From positions 38,240 through 102,239 of the forward strand of contig NZ_CAMFHX010000007.1 in the NCBI RefSeq assembly GCF_945952365.1: 64,000 nucleotides of DNA, written 5' to 3'. The notes beneath the pieces are model-generated. The model searched no databases. It had not been told where the DNA came from and worked only from the letters and a program-made list of their open reading frames with translations. This DNA is from an uncultured Cetobacterium sp. GTDB taxonomy: Bacteria; Fusobacteriota; Fusobacteriia; Fusobacteriales; Fusobacteriaceae. Position 1 is the stretch's first letter, and every line of letters begins with the position of its first letter. Positions 9,112 through 18,341 of the stretch are shown piece after piece. A program made the position numbers and the translations under genes.

Positions 9112-10591
9112 TTCTTAATTTTCTTCCTAAAGCTTTTGCATTATCTCTAGCACCTTTTCCTAAGATTGTTGTATCTCTTAGAACCTGCTCTCCCTTATCT
9201 AACTTTTCCATTTCTGATCTTTTTACTAAATATCCTGTTACTCTCACTACATCACAATTATCACTATAAAGTGAGAAGAATCTCATATCAGTTTCAAAAG
9301 CTCCTTTTATTATATCTAAAATAGCCTCTGGATTACTCTTATATGTTTCGTCGAATACGAATATATCTCCGATACCACTCGGACAATATTGGTGGAACGG
9401 TGCCGATTGAACTATGTGCTCAAATATTTCTGGCTCCTCTCCAACTGGAATTCTACATCCTGGACTTTCGTTTCTATCTGTATCAATTCCTACTTGTGAG
9501 TGTAATAGGTGAGTATTTCCAAAGAACTCTCCTGCATATTTTGTTTTATGATTTTGAACTAAGCTACTCATCGCTCTTACTATCTCTAAAGCTAAATCTG
9601 CTGCTACTTCTGAATATCCAAATCTATCTTTTTTCTCTGTTGCTCCTAAAAGATTATTTACACACTCTGCTAATCCTACAAATCCAAATAGCCCCGTAAA
9701 TTTCTCTTTCTCTAGCATTCCCTCTTTAACTAAGAAACTACTTTCGTAGAATCCACTCTCTTCAATTACAAACTTCGATCTTTCATCAATGTAATCTAAC
9801 ATCTCTTTTGAAACTTCTGGTAAAACCTTAGTTAAAAATTCCTCTTTTGAAGAAGCCAACTTTGAAAGAGCTCCTAATCTTACTCTAACTAAAGTATTTG
9901 CTCCACCTCCAACTTTTAATCCATTATAACAACTTACAATTCCGTACTCACCTTTGAAATCATCTCTAAATATCTTATCATTCGCAAAACTTGGTTTTGC
10001 TGTCACAAGAGCTGTTTGAATCGCTTCAACCGCTATTTTATCAGATGTTTCCTCTGTGTATTTTATTGTTAAGTTTGGTGTTGGAAGTTCTAGCTCTCTC
10101 ATAACCTTTAAAATTATCAAACCAGCTTTTGTCTCTTTTGGTCCTATATTTGCATGACAGAACGAATCTGTTATAGTTGAATCTATATGCTTTAAAAATA
10201 GCTTTATAGCTAAATATGCTTCAGCTTCATCTTTAATAAAAGGTTCTAGTAAATAATCAATATTTCCTAAATAAACAGGCATTGTAGTTATTGAAGGAAC
10301 ATGCTTATAAAGTATTAATAATCCATGAACAGCTTCCCAAATATTTGTTGGCTTATCTAGATTTAAAAATTTACTTCCATTTTGCATAAATACATCGTAG
10401 TCTGGTACTATATATCTTGGTCTGTAAGGAGCATTTCCTTCAAATAAATCACAGATAATCCCATCTTCAATGTATTTTTTTAAAGCTTCACTTTTATTTA
10501 AAACTTCTATACTTCCTTCTGCTAATCTAGCTAGAGTAACAACCTTTTGTTCAAAAGTTATTTTCTGACTCTTTATTGTTTCTAATATCAT
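9104..10591 (-). CDS. yjjI: YjjI-family glycyl radical enzyme, substrate unknown
   Basis: A 495-residue glycyl radical enzyme resembling E. coli YjjI. The C-terminal radical loop is RVTGY, with Gly453 as the predicted radical site; a 42-residue tail follows it. Candidate thiyl cysteines are Cys221 in VSCYNGLKVGGG and Cys145 in FCHANIG. It is much shorter than pyruvate formate-lyase and lacks its Cys-Cys pair, so PFL or NrdD labels are unlikely. It is followed immediately by its activase, and a near-consensus promoter sits upstream. The reaction of this family is not established; the anaerobic radical mechanism is inferred from motifs. Confidence 0.85.
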   Translation of the reverse strand: MILETIKSQKITFEQKVVTLARLAEGSIEVLNKSEALKKYIEDGIICDLFEGNAPYRPRYIVPDYDVFMQNGSKFLNLDKPTNIWEAVHGLLILYKHVPSITTMPVYLGNIDYLLEPFIKDEAEAYLAIKLFLKHIDSTITDSFCHANIGPKETKAGLIILKVMRELELPTPNLTIKYTEETSDKIAVEAIQTALVTAKPSFANDKIFRDDFKGEYGIVSCYNGLKVGGGANTLVRVRLGALSKLASSKEEFLTKVLPEVSKEMLDYIDERSKFVIEESGFYESSFLVKEGMLEKEKFTGLFGFVGLAECVNNLLGATEKKDRFGYSEVAADLALEIVRAMSSLVQNHKTKYAGEFFGNTHLLHSQVGIDTDRNESPGCRIPVGEEPEIFEHIVQSAPFHQYCPSGIGDIFVFDETYKSNPEAILDIIKGAFETDMRFFSLYSDNCDVVRVTGYLVKRSEMEKLDKGEQVLRDTTILGKGARDNAKALGRKLRSE

Positions 10592-10627
10592 TACTTTCTC
10601 CCTTTAATTAAAATATAAATTTCACAT

Positions 10628-10657
10628 ATTATATTCATTTTCCACTACTTTTGTCAA
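10628..10657 (-). promoter_or_regulatory. Promoter for yjjI-yjjW
   Basis: On the minus strand, TTGACA (10652-10657) and TATAAT (10628-10633) are 18 bases apart. The -35 overlaps the stop codon of the upstream sigma factor gene, so the pair can be expressed apart from it. Confidence 0.75.
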
Positions 10658-11247
10658 CTTTTATTATATTTTTCTAAAAAAATTAGGACCTTCTTTTTTA
10701 TTCTTTGAATAGAGTTATCTATCGCTTTCGGTTCTTTTTCTAATTTTTCTGCAATTTCTAGATAACCATAACCTTTAACCATATATGAAAAGACATCTTT
10801 TTCTAAACCACTTAAATTCACTCTTAAAAACTTTTTCAACGTTTTCATAAGCTCTTCTCCAATTACTATTTGTTCTGGAGTATAATACTTAAGGGAAGGA
10901 TTGTTATATCTTATTAACTCCTCTATTTCAGAATATCCCTCTCCTTGCATCGCACTATTCAAATTTCTATTTCTTTCTGAATTGTAATTTTTAACTGCTG
11001 TTATTATCTGTCTTTTTATACATAAAGATGCAAAAGTACTGAAACAAGCACTTCTATTTTCATCAAAAGATCTAATAGCTTTCATCAATCCTATCATACC
11101 CTCTTGAACTAAATCTTCCCGTTCTGCACCTTTTAAAAATAAAGTTCTATTTCTTATGTAGATAAGACTTTTATATTCTGTGACTATTTTTTCTATTGAT
11201 TCAACATCTCCTTGTTTAGCTAACAAAATATCTTCGTTCTTGATCAT
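10654..11247 (-). CDS. SigH (Spo0H)-like RNA polymerase sigma factor
   Basis: A 197-residue sigma-70 family protein with region 2 around residues 15-85 (core-binding EDLVQEGMIGLMKAIRSFD and -10 recognition STFASLCIKRQI) and region 4 near 130-190 (LSGLEKDVFSYMVKGYGYLEIAEKL). The arrangement is that of the Spo0H/SigH group, not ECF, because region 2.1 is long and region 1.1 is absent. The ATG follows AAGGGGG. No sporulation genes are seen in the window, so a role in stationary phase or competence-like control is a guess. The yjjI genes lie directly downstream but have their own promoter. Confidence 0.85.
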   Translation of the reverse strand: MIKNEDILLAKQGDVESIEKIVTEYKSLIYIRNRTLFLKGAEREDLVQEGMIGLMKAIRSFDENRSACFSTFASLCIKRQIITAVKNYNSERNRNLNSAMQGEGYSEIEELIRYNNPSLKYYTPEQIVIGEELMKTLKKFLRVNLSGLEKDVFSYMVKGYGYLEIAEKLEKEPKAIDNSIQRIKKKVLIFLEKYNKS

Positions 11248-11327
11248 TCGGTCCCCCTTATCCTAAAAATGAAATATTTATTTACTTTTATCTAATTCAT
11301 AACAATATCAGTATCTCCTTCCTATTT

Positions 11328-11356
11328 TATATACCTCTTATATTGAAAAAAATCAA
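11328..11356 (-). promoter_or_regulatory. Promoter for the sigH-like gene
   Basis: On the minus strand, TTGATT (11351-11356) and TATATA (11328-11333) are separated by 17 bases. The bases ATAAGAGGTATATA around the -10 are identical to the tpl promoter at 36567-36595. Confidence 0.55.
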
Positions 11357-11469
11357 TTTTTTATTTTAAACATATCTGCTCTTTCTTTTTTCACTTTTTT
11401 AAGGTACAATTATATTGACAAAGTACAATTTAATTACTTAAAAAACATTTATTTTATTTAGGAGGGGCT

Positions 11470-13134
11470 ATGAAAACTGATATACAAATTGCACAAGAAG
11501 CAAACTTATTAAAAATTTCTGATATTGCTTCTAAGCTAAACATTAACGAGGATTATTATGATACTTATGGAAAGTACAAAGCTAAACTTAATCTTTCTCT
11601 ATTAGATGAATTATCTACTAAAAAAGATGGAAAATTAGTTCTTGTTACTGCTATTACACCTACACCTGCAGGAGAAGGAAAATCTACTGTTACTGTTGGT
11701 CTAACTCAAGCTTTAAATAAAATCGGTGTATCATCTGTTGCAGCTCTTAGAGAACCATCTTTAGGTCCTGTTTTTGGAATGAAAGGTGGCGCTACTGGTG
11801 GAGGATTCTCTCAAGTTATCCCTATGGAAGATATCAATCTTCACTTTACTGGTGATTTCCACGCAATTGGTGTTGCTCACAATCTTGTTTCTGCATGTAT
11901 TGATAACCATATCACTCAAGGAAATCTTTTAAATATCGACAACACTAAAATCACTTGGAAAAGAGTAGTTGATATGAATGATAGAAACTTAAGAAATATT
12001 GTTATTGGTCTTGGTGGAAAATTAAATGGATATCCTAGACAGGATTCTTTCCAAATAACTGTAGCATCTGAAATCATGGCAACTCTTTGTCTTTCAAACT
12101 CTTTAAAAGAGCTTAAAGAAAACATTGGAAAAATTGTATTTGGTTATGATTATAGTGATAAACCTTTAACTATAAATGATTTAAAAATTTCTGGGGCGGT
12201 TACTGCTCTTTTAAAAGAAGCTATAAAACCAAACTTAGTTCAAACTTTAGAAAACACTCCTGTTATTATCCACGGAGGACCATTTGCAAATATTGCCCAC
12301 GGATGTAACTCTCTTTTAGCTACAAAGTTAGCTTTAAAACTTTCTGATGTTGCTGTAACTGAAGCTGGATTTGCTGCTGATTTAGGTGCTGAAAAGTTCT
12401 TAGATATAAAATGTAGAAAGGGAGATTTAAACCCTAACTGTGTTGTTATTGTTGCTACTGTTAGAGCTCTTAAACATCACGGTGGAGCAAAAGTTTTAAA
12501 TGAAGAAAACTTAGATGCTTTAAAGTTAGGTTTAGCTAACCTTGATAAGCATATCGAAAATATGAAAAAATTTAACCTTCCTGTTGTTGTTGCTATAAAT
12601 AAATTTGTAACTGATACAGATAATGAAGTTGAATTAATTAAAGCTCATTGCAACTCTCAAGACGCACCTGTAGCTCTATGTGAAGTATGGGCTAAAGGTG
12701 GAGAAGGTGGAGAGGAATTAGCTAAATTAGTTCTTCAAAAAATTGAAGAAAACACTGCTAACTATAAGCCTCTTTACGATTTAGAGTTACCTATTAAAGA
12801 TAAAATTTCTAAAATTTGTACAGAGATTTATGGAGCTAACGGAGTTTCTTTCTCTGCAGCTGCTAATAAAACTATTAAGCAACTTGAAGAGCTAGGGTAT
12901 GGAAATCTTCCTATCTGTATGTCAAAAACTCAAAAATCAATCTCTGACAAAGCAAATCTACTTGGAAGACCAACTGATTTCACTGTTGAAATTGATACAA
13001 TTAAACTCGCTGCAGGAGCTGGATTTATTATTGCTATGGCGGGGGGTATCATTGATATGCCTGGGCTTCCTAAAGTTCCAGCAGCTGAACTTATCGATAT
13101 TGATGAGAACGGTACTATCACAGGTTTATTCTAA
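11470..13134 (+). CDS. fhs: Formate--tetrahydrofolate ligase
   Basis: The 554-residue enzyme makes 10-formyltetrahydrofolate from formate, THF and ATP. The nucleotide-binding loop [14 protein letters not shown] is near residue 66, and the family segments [19 protein letters not shown] and [13 protein letters not shown] are present. Length and C-terminal PGLPKVPAA segment are standard. The ATG follows GGAGGGG. No mtd/fold or other one-carbon genes are adjacent. The 222-base gap before it has a TTGACA at 11415 but no convincing -10. Confidence 0.97.
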   Translation: MKTDIQIAQEANLLKISDIASKLNINEDYYDTYGKYKAKLNLSLLDELSTKKDGKLVLVTAITPTPAGEGKSTVTVGLTQALNKIGVSSVAALREPSLGPVFGMKGGATGGGFSQVIPMEDINLHFTGDFHAIGVAHNLVSACIDNHITQGNLLNIDNTKITWKRVVDMNDRNLRNIVIGLGGKLNGYPRQDSFQITVASEIMATLCLSNSLKELKENIGKIVFGYDYSDKPLTINDLKISGAVTALLKEAIKPNLVQTLENTPVIIHGGPFANIAHGCNSLLATKLALKLSDVAVTEAGFAADLGAEKFLDIKCRKGDLNPNCVVIVATVRALKHHGGAKVLNEENLDALKLGLANLDKHIENMKKFNLPVVVAINKFVTDTDNEVELIKAHCNSQDAPVALCEVWAKGGEGGEELAKLVLQKIEENTANYKPLYDLELPIKDKISKICTEIYGANGVSFSAAANKTIKQLEELGYGNLPICMSKTQKSISDKANLLGRPTDFTVEIDTIKLAAGAGFIIAMAGGIIDMPGLPKVPAAELIDIDENGTITGLF

Positions 13135-13143
13135 ACAAATTTG

Positions 13144-13175
13144 ACCCTTACTTAAATACAAGTAAGGGTTTTTTA
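13144..13175 (+). terminator. fhs terminator
   Basis: A 10-bp stem ACCCTTACTT / AAGTAAGGGT with a 6-base loop, followed by TTTTTTATTTTT. It ends 10-40 bases after the fhs stop. Confidence 0.88.
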
Positions 13176-13230
13176 TTTTTGTAAAATATAGTATAATATA
13201 TTAAAATTCTACTGCATGTGAGGGATAAAT

Positions 13231-14214
13231 ATGAAAATTGGTAAACTTACTATTTCAGATTTAAATGATTTAATTTTTAAAAATATAAAAAATAGTAACG
13301 AAAGAATTCTTTCTGCTGGTGAAGTTGGAAGTGACTGTGCAGCTATTGAAGTTGGAGATGAAGTTGTTTATCTATCTACAGATCCTATAACTGGAACTAG
13401 CACTGGACTTGGAAAACTTGCAATCAATATCAACTGTAACGATATTGCTACAGAAGGCGTTTCTCCAACTGGTATCATGCTTACTATCTTAGCTCCTCCA
13501 CACACTCAAAAAGAAGAGATTGCTTTGATTATGAAAGAAGCCCAAGAGGAAGCTGACAAACTTGGTGTTTCTATTATTGGAGGACACACAGAGATAACAG
13601 CAGCAGTCAATAAAACAATCATATCTGCTACATCTATTGGAATAGGAAAAAAATCTGACTTCAAAAAAAGAGAAACAATTGTTGCTGGAGATAGGTTAAT
13701 CATTACTAAAGGAGTTGGAATTGAAGGAACTGGTATTATTGCTTTTGAAAAAGAGATTGAACTTTTAGATATTTTTCCAAAAGAAACTATCCAATTTGCA
13801 AAAAATCTTTTAGATTTTACTAGTGTTGTTAAAGATGGAGTTATCGCTAATAAGTTTGCTAAAGGTATGCACGATGTAACAGAAGGTGGACTTTTAGGTG
13901 CTCTTTGGGAATCAAGTTGCTTCTATAATCTAGGTTTAGAGATTTCATACGATAAAATATTTATTCATCAATGCACAAAAGAGATTTGTAAATACTTTAA
14001 AATAGATCCTCTAAAGCTTATTTCAAGTGGGACTATGCTTATGGTTGTTGGTAATGAAAATTCAGAATTATTAATTAATGAATTGAAAAAAAATGGTGTT
14101 GAAGCTTTTGATATTGGAGTATTTACAAATTCTAACGAGAAGGTTTTAATAAAAAATGGTGAAAGAATAAACATTTCTTCACCTGAAAGTGATGAGTTAT
14201 ATAAAGTTATATAG
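13231..14214 (+). CDS. AIR synthase-related (PurM/HypE-like) protein
   Basis: This 327-residue protein belongs to the PurM/SelD/HypE ATP-binding superfamily. The N-terminal half has GSDCAAIEVGDEVVYLSTDPITG, and the middle has the conserved NDIATEGVSPTG and GGHTEIT segments; the C-terminal half contains GMHDVTEGGLLGALWE. The catalytic C-terminal Cys of true HypE is absent and no hydrogenase genes are nearby. Members of this group are often found beside rsmB, as here (15-base gap). A TATAAT at 13192 could be its -10. The substrate is unknown; HypE-like is a fold label only. Confidence 0.8.
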   Translation: MKIGKLTISDLNDLIFKNIKNSNERILSAGEVGSDCAAIEVGDEVVYLSTDPITGTSTGLGKLAININCNDIATEGVSPTGIMLTILAPPHTQKEEIALIMKEAQEEADKLGVSIIGGHTEITAAVNKTIISATSIGIGKKSDFKKRETIVAGDRLIITKGVGIEGTGIIAFEKEIELLDIFPKETIQFAKNLLDFTSVVKDGVIANKFAKGMHDVTEGGLLGALWESSCFYNLGLEISYDKIFIHQCTKEICKYFKIDPLKLISSGTMLMVVGNENSELLINELKKNGVEAFDIGVFTNSNEKVLIKNGERINISSPESDELYKVI

Positions 14215-14229
14215 TTAGGAGAGATTATA

Positions 14230-15531
14230 TTGAATATAAAACAAAGAGTTATTGAGTTATTAAGTGAATTTGAAAAAGGAAAATATTCTAACATTCTTTT
14301 AAATGAATATTTTTCAAAAAATAATTTAAGTAAAGGTGAACGTGGATTTATCACCGAAGTTTTTTACGGTGTTATTAGAAACGACATCTATTTAAACTAT
14401 CAATTAGAAAAAAGAACTAAAGCAGTTAAAAAAAATTGGATTAAAAATCTTTTAAAGATTTCTATTTATCAAGCTACTTTTATGGAAAGTGATGATAAAG
14501 GAGTAGCTTGGGAAGCAACTGAATTAACTAAGAAAAAATTTGGAGTTCCTGTTAGTAAGTTTGTTAATGGAGTTATCAGAAGTTATTTAAGAGAAAAAGA
14601 TGAAGAGATTCAAAAGCTTAAAGAAGAGGATAGATTAGACCTTTTATACTCTTATCCAAAATGGTTCTATGATAAAATAAAAAAAGAGTATAAAGAAAAT
14701 ACAGAACAAGTTCTAATTTCACTAAAAAAAGTACCTTATATGAGTATTAGAGTAAATACTCTGAAATATTCTGAAGAGGAGTTTGAAACTCTTTTAAAAA
14801 CTTTAAAAATTGATATAATCAAAAAAGTGGATACTATATATTATATTGATTCAGGTATTGTTTTACATACTGATGAATTTAAAGATGGGAAAATTATAGC
14901 TCAAGATGGTTCATCTTATCTTGCTGCTAAAATTTTAAATCCAATAGCTGGAGAAAAAGTTGTTGATACTTGTAGTGCACCTGGAAGTAAAACTGCTGTT
15001 CTTGGTGAGCTTATGAATAATACTGGAGAGATTTATGCTTTAGATATCCATCAACATAAAATAAAAATTATTGAAGAAAATCTAAAAAAATTAGGTCTTA
15101 CAAATGTTAAAGCTATCAAGTTAGATGCTAGAAAACTTAAAGAACAAGGACAAAAGTTTGATAAAATTCTTGTAGATGCTCCTTGTAGTGGATACGGAGT
15201 TTTAAGAAAGAAACCCGAAGCTCTTTACAATAAAAACATGGCTAATGTTAACGAGTTAGCTGGATTACAATATGAGATTTTAGAATCTGCTGCAACTACA
15301 TTAAAAGTTGGTGGAGATTTAGTTTACAGTACTTGTACTATATTCTCAGAAGAAAACAGTGATAATGTTGAAAAGTTTTTAAACAACCACAAAAACTTCT
15401 CAGTTCAAAAATTTGAGATGCCTGAAAATGTAAATGGACACTTTGATAAAATAGGTGGATTTTTAATTGATTATACAGAAGAAATTTTAGATAATTTCTA
15501 TATTATTAAACTAAGAAAGGATTTTGAATAA
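14230..15531 (+). CDS. rsmB: 16S rRNA (cytosine-967 C5)-methyltransferase
   Basis: This 433-residue enzyme has an N-terminal NusB-like RNA-binding domain (about 1-130) and a C-terminal SAM methyltransferase. The C-terminal part shows CSAPGSKT (SAM loop), the DAPCSGYG catalytic Cys motif and the second Cys in STCTIF. It methylates C967 in the 30S head region. It starts at a TTG: AGGAG at 14217-14221 is well placed and no ATG lies nearby. The next methyltransferase gene overlaps its stop by one base. Confidence 0.93.
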   Translation: MNIKQRVIELLSEFEKGKYSNILLNEYFSKNNLSKGERGFITEVFYGVIRNDIYLNYQLEKRTKAVKKNWIKNLLKISIYQATFMESDDKGVAWEATELTKKKFGVPVSKFVNGVIRSYLREKDEEIQKLKEEDRLDLLYSYPKWFYDKIKKEYKENTEQVLISLKKVPYMSIRVNTLKYSEEEFETLLKTLKIDIIKKVDTIYYIDSGIVLHTDEFKDGKIIAQDGSSYLAAKILNPIAGEKVVDTCSAPGSKTAVLGELMNNTGEIYALDIHQHKIKIIEENLKKLGLTNVKAIKLDARKLKEQGQKFDKILVDAPCSGYGVLRKKPEALYNKNMANVNELAGLQYEILESAATTLKVGGDLVYSTCTIFSEENSDNVEKFLNNHKNFSVQKFEMPENVNGHFDKIGGFLIDYTEEILDNFYIIKLRKDFE

Positions 15532-16160
15532 TGTTAGATGAATTAAAAGAAGCTAACGGCTATGTTGTTAGTAAAATAGAGGAAACAGACTCTTTAATTT
15601 TAGAGATGGAGGCTTTTGCTTTAGAGCACAACGTGCCTATCGTTACAAAGGAAGTTGCTAAGTATCTAGATTTTTTAGTTTCTAGTCACAATTTTAAAAA
15701 TATACTTGAGATTGGAACTGCAATTGGATACTCTGGAACTATAATGGGAAGAGTTGCTAAAAAAAATGGTGGTAAATTGACTACTATTGAAATTGATGAA
15801 GTAAGATACAATCAAGCTTTAGAAAATTTCAAAAAAGGAGACCTTTTAGATTCTATTAATCTTATTTTAGGAGACGGAACTGAAGAGGTTAAAAAATTAA
15901 ATGAAAAATTTGATTTTATCTTTATTGATGCTTCAAAAGGTCACTATATGGAATTTTTCAACGACTCATTTGAAAGACTTACTGAAAATGGTATGATTTT
16001 TATTGATAACATCATGTTCAGAGGATATCTGTATAAAGAGTATCCAAAAAGATTTAAAACTATAGTTAGAAGACTTGATGAGTTTATAACTTATCTTTCT
16101 CAAAATCATGATTTCGTTCTTCTTCCATTTGGAGATGGAATTGGTCTTGTAAAAAAATAA
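15531..16160 (+). CDS. Class I SAM O-methyltransferase (TrmR/YrrM-like)
   Basis: A 209-residue methyltransferase of the catechol/caffeoyl-CoA O-methyltransferase family. The SAM-binding loop ILEIGTAIGYSG is near residue 59, and the metal-binding IFIDASKGHYMEFF region with Asp residues is near 125. The closest bacterial group includes TrmR (YrrM), which methylates 5-hydroxyuridine at tRNA position 34. Coupling to rsmB by a TAATG overlap supports an RNA substrate. The small-molecule alternative cannot be excluded, and trhP peptidase-like partners are not in view. Confidence 0.75.
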   Translation: MLDELKEANGYVVSKIEETDSLILEMEAFALEHNVPIVTKEVAKYLDFLVSSHNFKNILEIGTAIGYSGTIMGRVAKKNGGKLTTIEIDEVRYNQALENFKKGDLLDSINLILGDGTEEVKKLNEKFDFIFIDASKGHYMEFFNDSFERLTENGMIFIDNIMFRGYLYKEYPKRFKTIVRRLDEFITYLSQNHDFVLLPFGDGIGLVKK

Positions 16161-16179
16161 ATAACTATTTTAATAATAG

Positions 16180-16207
16180 AAAAAGTAGGATTTACATCCT
16201 ACTTTTT
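16180..16207. terminator. Bidirectional terminator
   Basis: An 11-bp stem AAAAAGTAGGA / TCCTACTTTTT with loop TTTACA lies between the convergent methyltransferase gene and the redox operon. It serves as the end of the ten-gene minus-strand operon. Confidence 0.88.
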
Positions 16208-16716
16208 TTATACCTATCTTTATATCTCTCTAAATACTTGTACTCTCCATTTAATATCCAGTTACAAGTTAAAGCTATTATAACTCCAACTATTGTTGTT
16301 AAAATTCTTTTCCCAGCCCAAAAGTAAGGATCACGCCCCTCCATATTTGTTGCTATTCCTAAGAAAACAATACAAGCTATTGTATTAGACGATGGTTTCT
16401 TTAATACATAAGTACATCCAAATATAATTATAACCATCGAAAGAGCCATAATAATGCTTCCTTTAAAGTCACTTGCTTCTGTAGTTATAAAATAGATGGC
16501 TAATAGTCCCATTAGCCCTCCAAACATTGTTCCAATTACTCTTTCTATACCTACTTTTACAGAATCTTTAACAGTTCCTTGCAAGCAAGATACTGCTGCT
16601 ATAGCAGCATAAAATGGATTTGCATTCAATAAAACTTTTAGTAAAAAAACACACCAGAAAACTGAAACAGATATTCTCAAACTCTTATTTAAGGTTTCAT
16701 CGTATTCTTTTCCCAT
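16192..16716 (-). CDS. Aromatic acid exporter (ArAE/FUSC-type) family membrane protein
   Basis: A 174-residue membrane protein with four or five hydrophobic segments (about 12-40, 65-85, 90-107, 112-130, 140-160). The ERVIGTMFGGLMGLL and GKRILTTIVGVIIAL segments match the N-terminal module of fusaric-acid-resistance/aromatic acid exporter proteins. It is much shorter than full exporters, as in many Firmicutes and Fusobacteria. It is the last gene of the Hdr-Flox-Frd operon, two bases after the flavoprotein stop. Whether it exports a product of that pathway is open. It is not a FrdC/FrdD anchor: no heme or quinone-site histidines are apparent. Confidence 0.75.
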   Translation of the reverse strand: MGKEYDETLNKSLRISVSVFWCVFLLKVLLNANPFYAAIAAVSCLQGTVKDSVKVGIERVIGTMFGGLMGLLAIYFITTEASDFKGSIIMALSMVIIIFGCTYVLKKPSSNTIACIVFLGIATNMEGRDPYFWAGKRILTTIVGVIIALTCNWILNGEYKYLERYKDRYKKSRM

Positions 16717-16718
16717 GT

Positions 16719-18323
16719 CTACTTCCCTCTATGTGTATAATGAGGTAATAACATCGGTGATGCCTTAGCCTCTTCTAAATTTTCAGATTTCAACATCTCA
16801 TGGTATGAATTCACATGACTTAATGTTAACTCTTTTAATTCTATACTCTTAGAAACTTCTCCTGCAGATGCTCCAGCTCTTCTTCCAAATACGATTATAT
16901 CTAAAAGTGAGTTACCCATAAGTCTATTTCTACCATGAATTCCTCCTGCTGCTTCTCCCGCTACATAAAGATTTTCAATCTCTGTTGATCCATCCTCTTT
17001 AATTAATAACCCTCCATTTTGATAATGTAAAGTTGGATAGATTAAAATTGGTTCTTTTCTCATATCGATTCCAAACTTCTGATACATTCTCATCATTGCA
17101 GGAACTCTTTTCTCTATAGTTCCAGGTCCATTTAAAATCTCTATTAATGGTGTATCTAACCAAACACCTTTTACTCCATTTGGAGCTTCTATTCCTTTTC
17201 CAACTTTGTTACACTCTCTAATGATAGCTGATGCTTCAACATCTCTTGTTTCTAAATGATATACAAACTGTTCTCCATCAATATTTAAAGGTGTAGCTCC
17301 TAAACTACGAACTTTCTCTGTTACTAGTGCCCCAAATATTTGTGCTGGGAATGCAACTCCTGTTGGATGATACTGAATTGTATCAGCAAATGCTAATCTA
17401 GCTCCAGCTCTATAACCTAAAACTAATCCATCAGCTGTTGCTCCATAGTGATTCGATGTTGGGAATCCTTGATAATGAAGTCTTCCTGCTCCACCTGTTG
17501 CTAAGATAACTGTTTTAGCTTTTGCCACATGGTACTCTTCAGTTTCTATATTGTATAAAACTGCTCCTGCAACTTTTCCATCTGTATCTAAAATTAGTTC
17601 TACTGCTGGTGAGAACTCTAACACTTCAATCTCTTTGTTTTGAACCTCATCTCTAAGAACACGCATTATTTCAGCTCCAGAATAATCTGCTGCTGCATGC
17701 ATTCTTTTTCTTGATGTTCCTCCACCATGAGTTGTAACCATAGTTCCATCAATCTCTTTATCAAACATAACTCCTAAATCATCTAACCATTTTATAGCTA
17801 AAGGAGCATCTTTTACTAAAGCTGCTGCTAACTCTGGAACATTTGAATAGTGACCTCCACCCATAACGTCTAAATAGTGCTTTGCTGGTGAATCATCAGG
17901 TTTATCTGCTGCTTGAATTCCACCCTCTGCCATCATCGTATTAGCATCACCAAAACGTAATTTTGTTGTGATTATTACTTTTGCTCCAGCTTTGTGTGCT
18001 TCTAAGGCAGCAGCAGCTCCAGCTCCTCCCCCTCCTATGATTAAAACATCAGCTTCATAATCAACTTTATTTAAATCTATCTCTATATTTTCTAATCTAC
18101 TTTTTCCATGAAGTAAAGCTCCTAACTCGTTAGGTACTTTCTCTCCTTTATTTTTTCCTACTTTTATTTGAATAAATCCAGATTCTATATAATCCGGATG
18201 ATTCTCTCTTAAAACCTCTGTTTTCTCATCCGCTGTCATTCTTGGGTAATCCCCTTGAGCTATTCTTTCAGCACGTGTCGCTTCAACTTTTTTTATTAGC
18301 TCCCTCATCTCTGGTGTATACAT
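16719..18323 (-). CDS. Soluble fumarate-reductase-like flavoprotein (FrdA/TfrA-like)
   Basis: This 534-residue FAD protein has the Rossmann motif GGGGAG near residue 97 after an unusual 85-residue N-terminal extension. Residues equivalent to the fumarate reductase active site are all present: His319 (HPTG), Arg339 (TEKVR), the general-acid Arg360 (ETRDVEAS), His433 (TLHYQNGG) and Arg466 (HGRNRL). That supports a C4-dicarboxylate or similar unsaturated acid as substrate. No anchor subunits are present, so the enzyme should be cytoplasmic. I start at the ATG 18323, with GGAGGA 7 bases upstream, rather than the GTG at 18329. L-aspartate oxidase and succinate oxidation are alternatives, but the operon argues for a reductase. 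Confidence 0.87.
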   Translation of the reverse strand: MYTPEMRELIKKVEATRAERIAQGDYPRMTADEKTEVLRENHPDYIESGFIQIKVGKNKGEKVPNELGALLHGKSRLENIEIDLNKVDYEADVLIIGGGGAGAAAALEAHKAGAKVIITTKLRFGDANTMMAEGGIQAADKPDDSPAKHYLDVMGGGHYSNVPELAAALVKDAPLAIKWLDDLGVMFDKEIDGTMVTTHGGGTSRKRMHAAADYSGAEIMRVLRDEVQNKEIEVLEFSPAVELILDTDGKVAGAVLYNIETEEYHVAKAKTVILATGGAGRLHYQGFPTSNHYGATADGLVLGYRAGARLAFADTIQYHPTGVAFPAQIFGALVTEKVRSLGATPLNIDGEQFVYHLETRDVEASAIIRECNKVGKGIEAPNGVKGVWLDTPLIEILNGPGTIEKRVPAMMRMYQKFGIDMRKEPILIYPTLHYQNGGLLIKEDGSTEIENLYVAGEAAGGIHGRNRLMGNSLLDIIVFGRRAGASAGEVSKSIELKELTLSHVNSYHEMLKSENLEEAKASPMLLPHYTHRGK

Positions 18324-18341
18324 AACCACTCCTCCAACTCT

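Noticed and set aside
16719..18323. L-aspartate oxidase (NadB)
   Set aside because: No nadA or nadC is adjacent; a long N-terminal extension and FrdB-like partner do not fit NadB.
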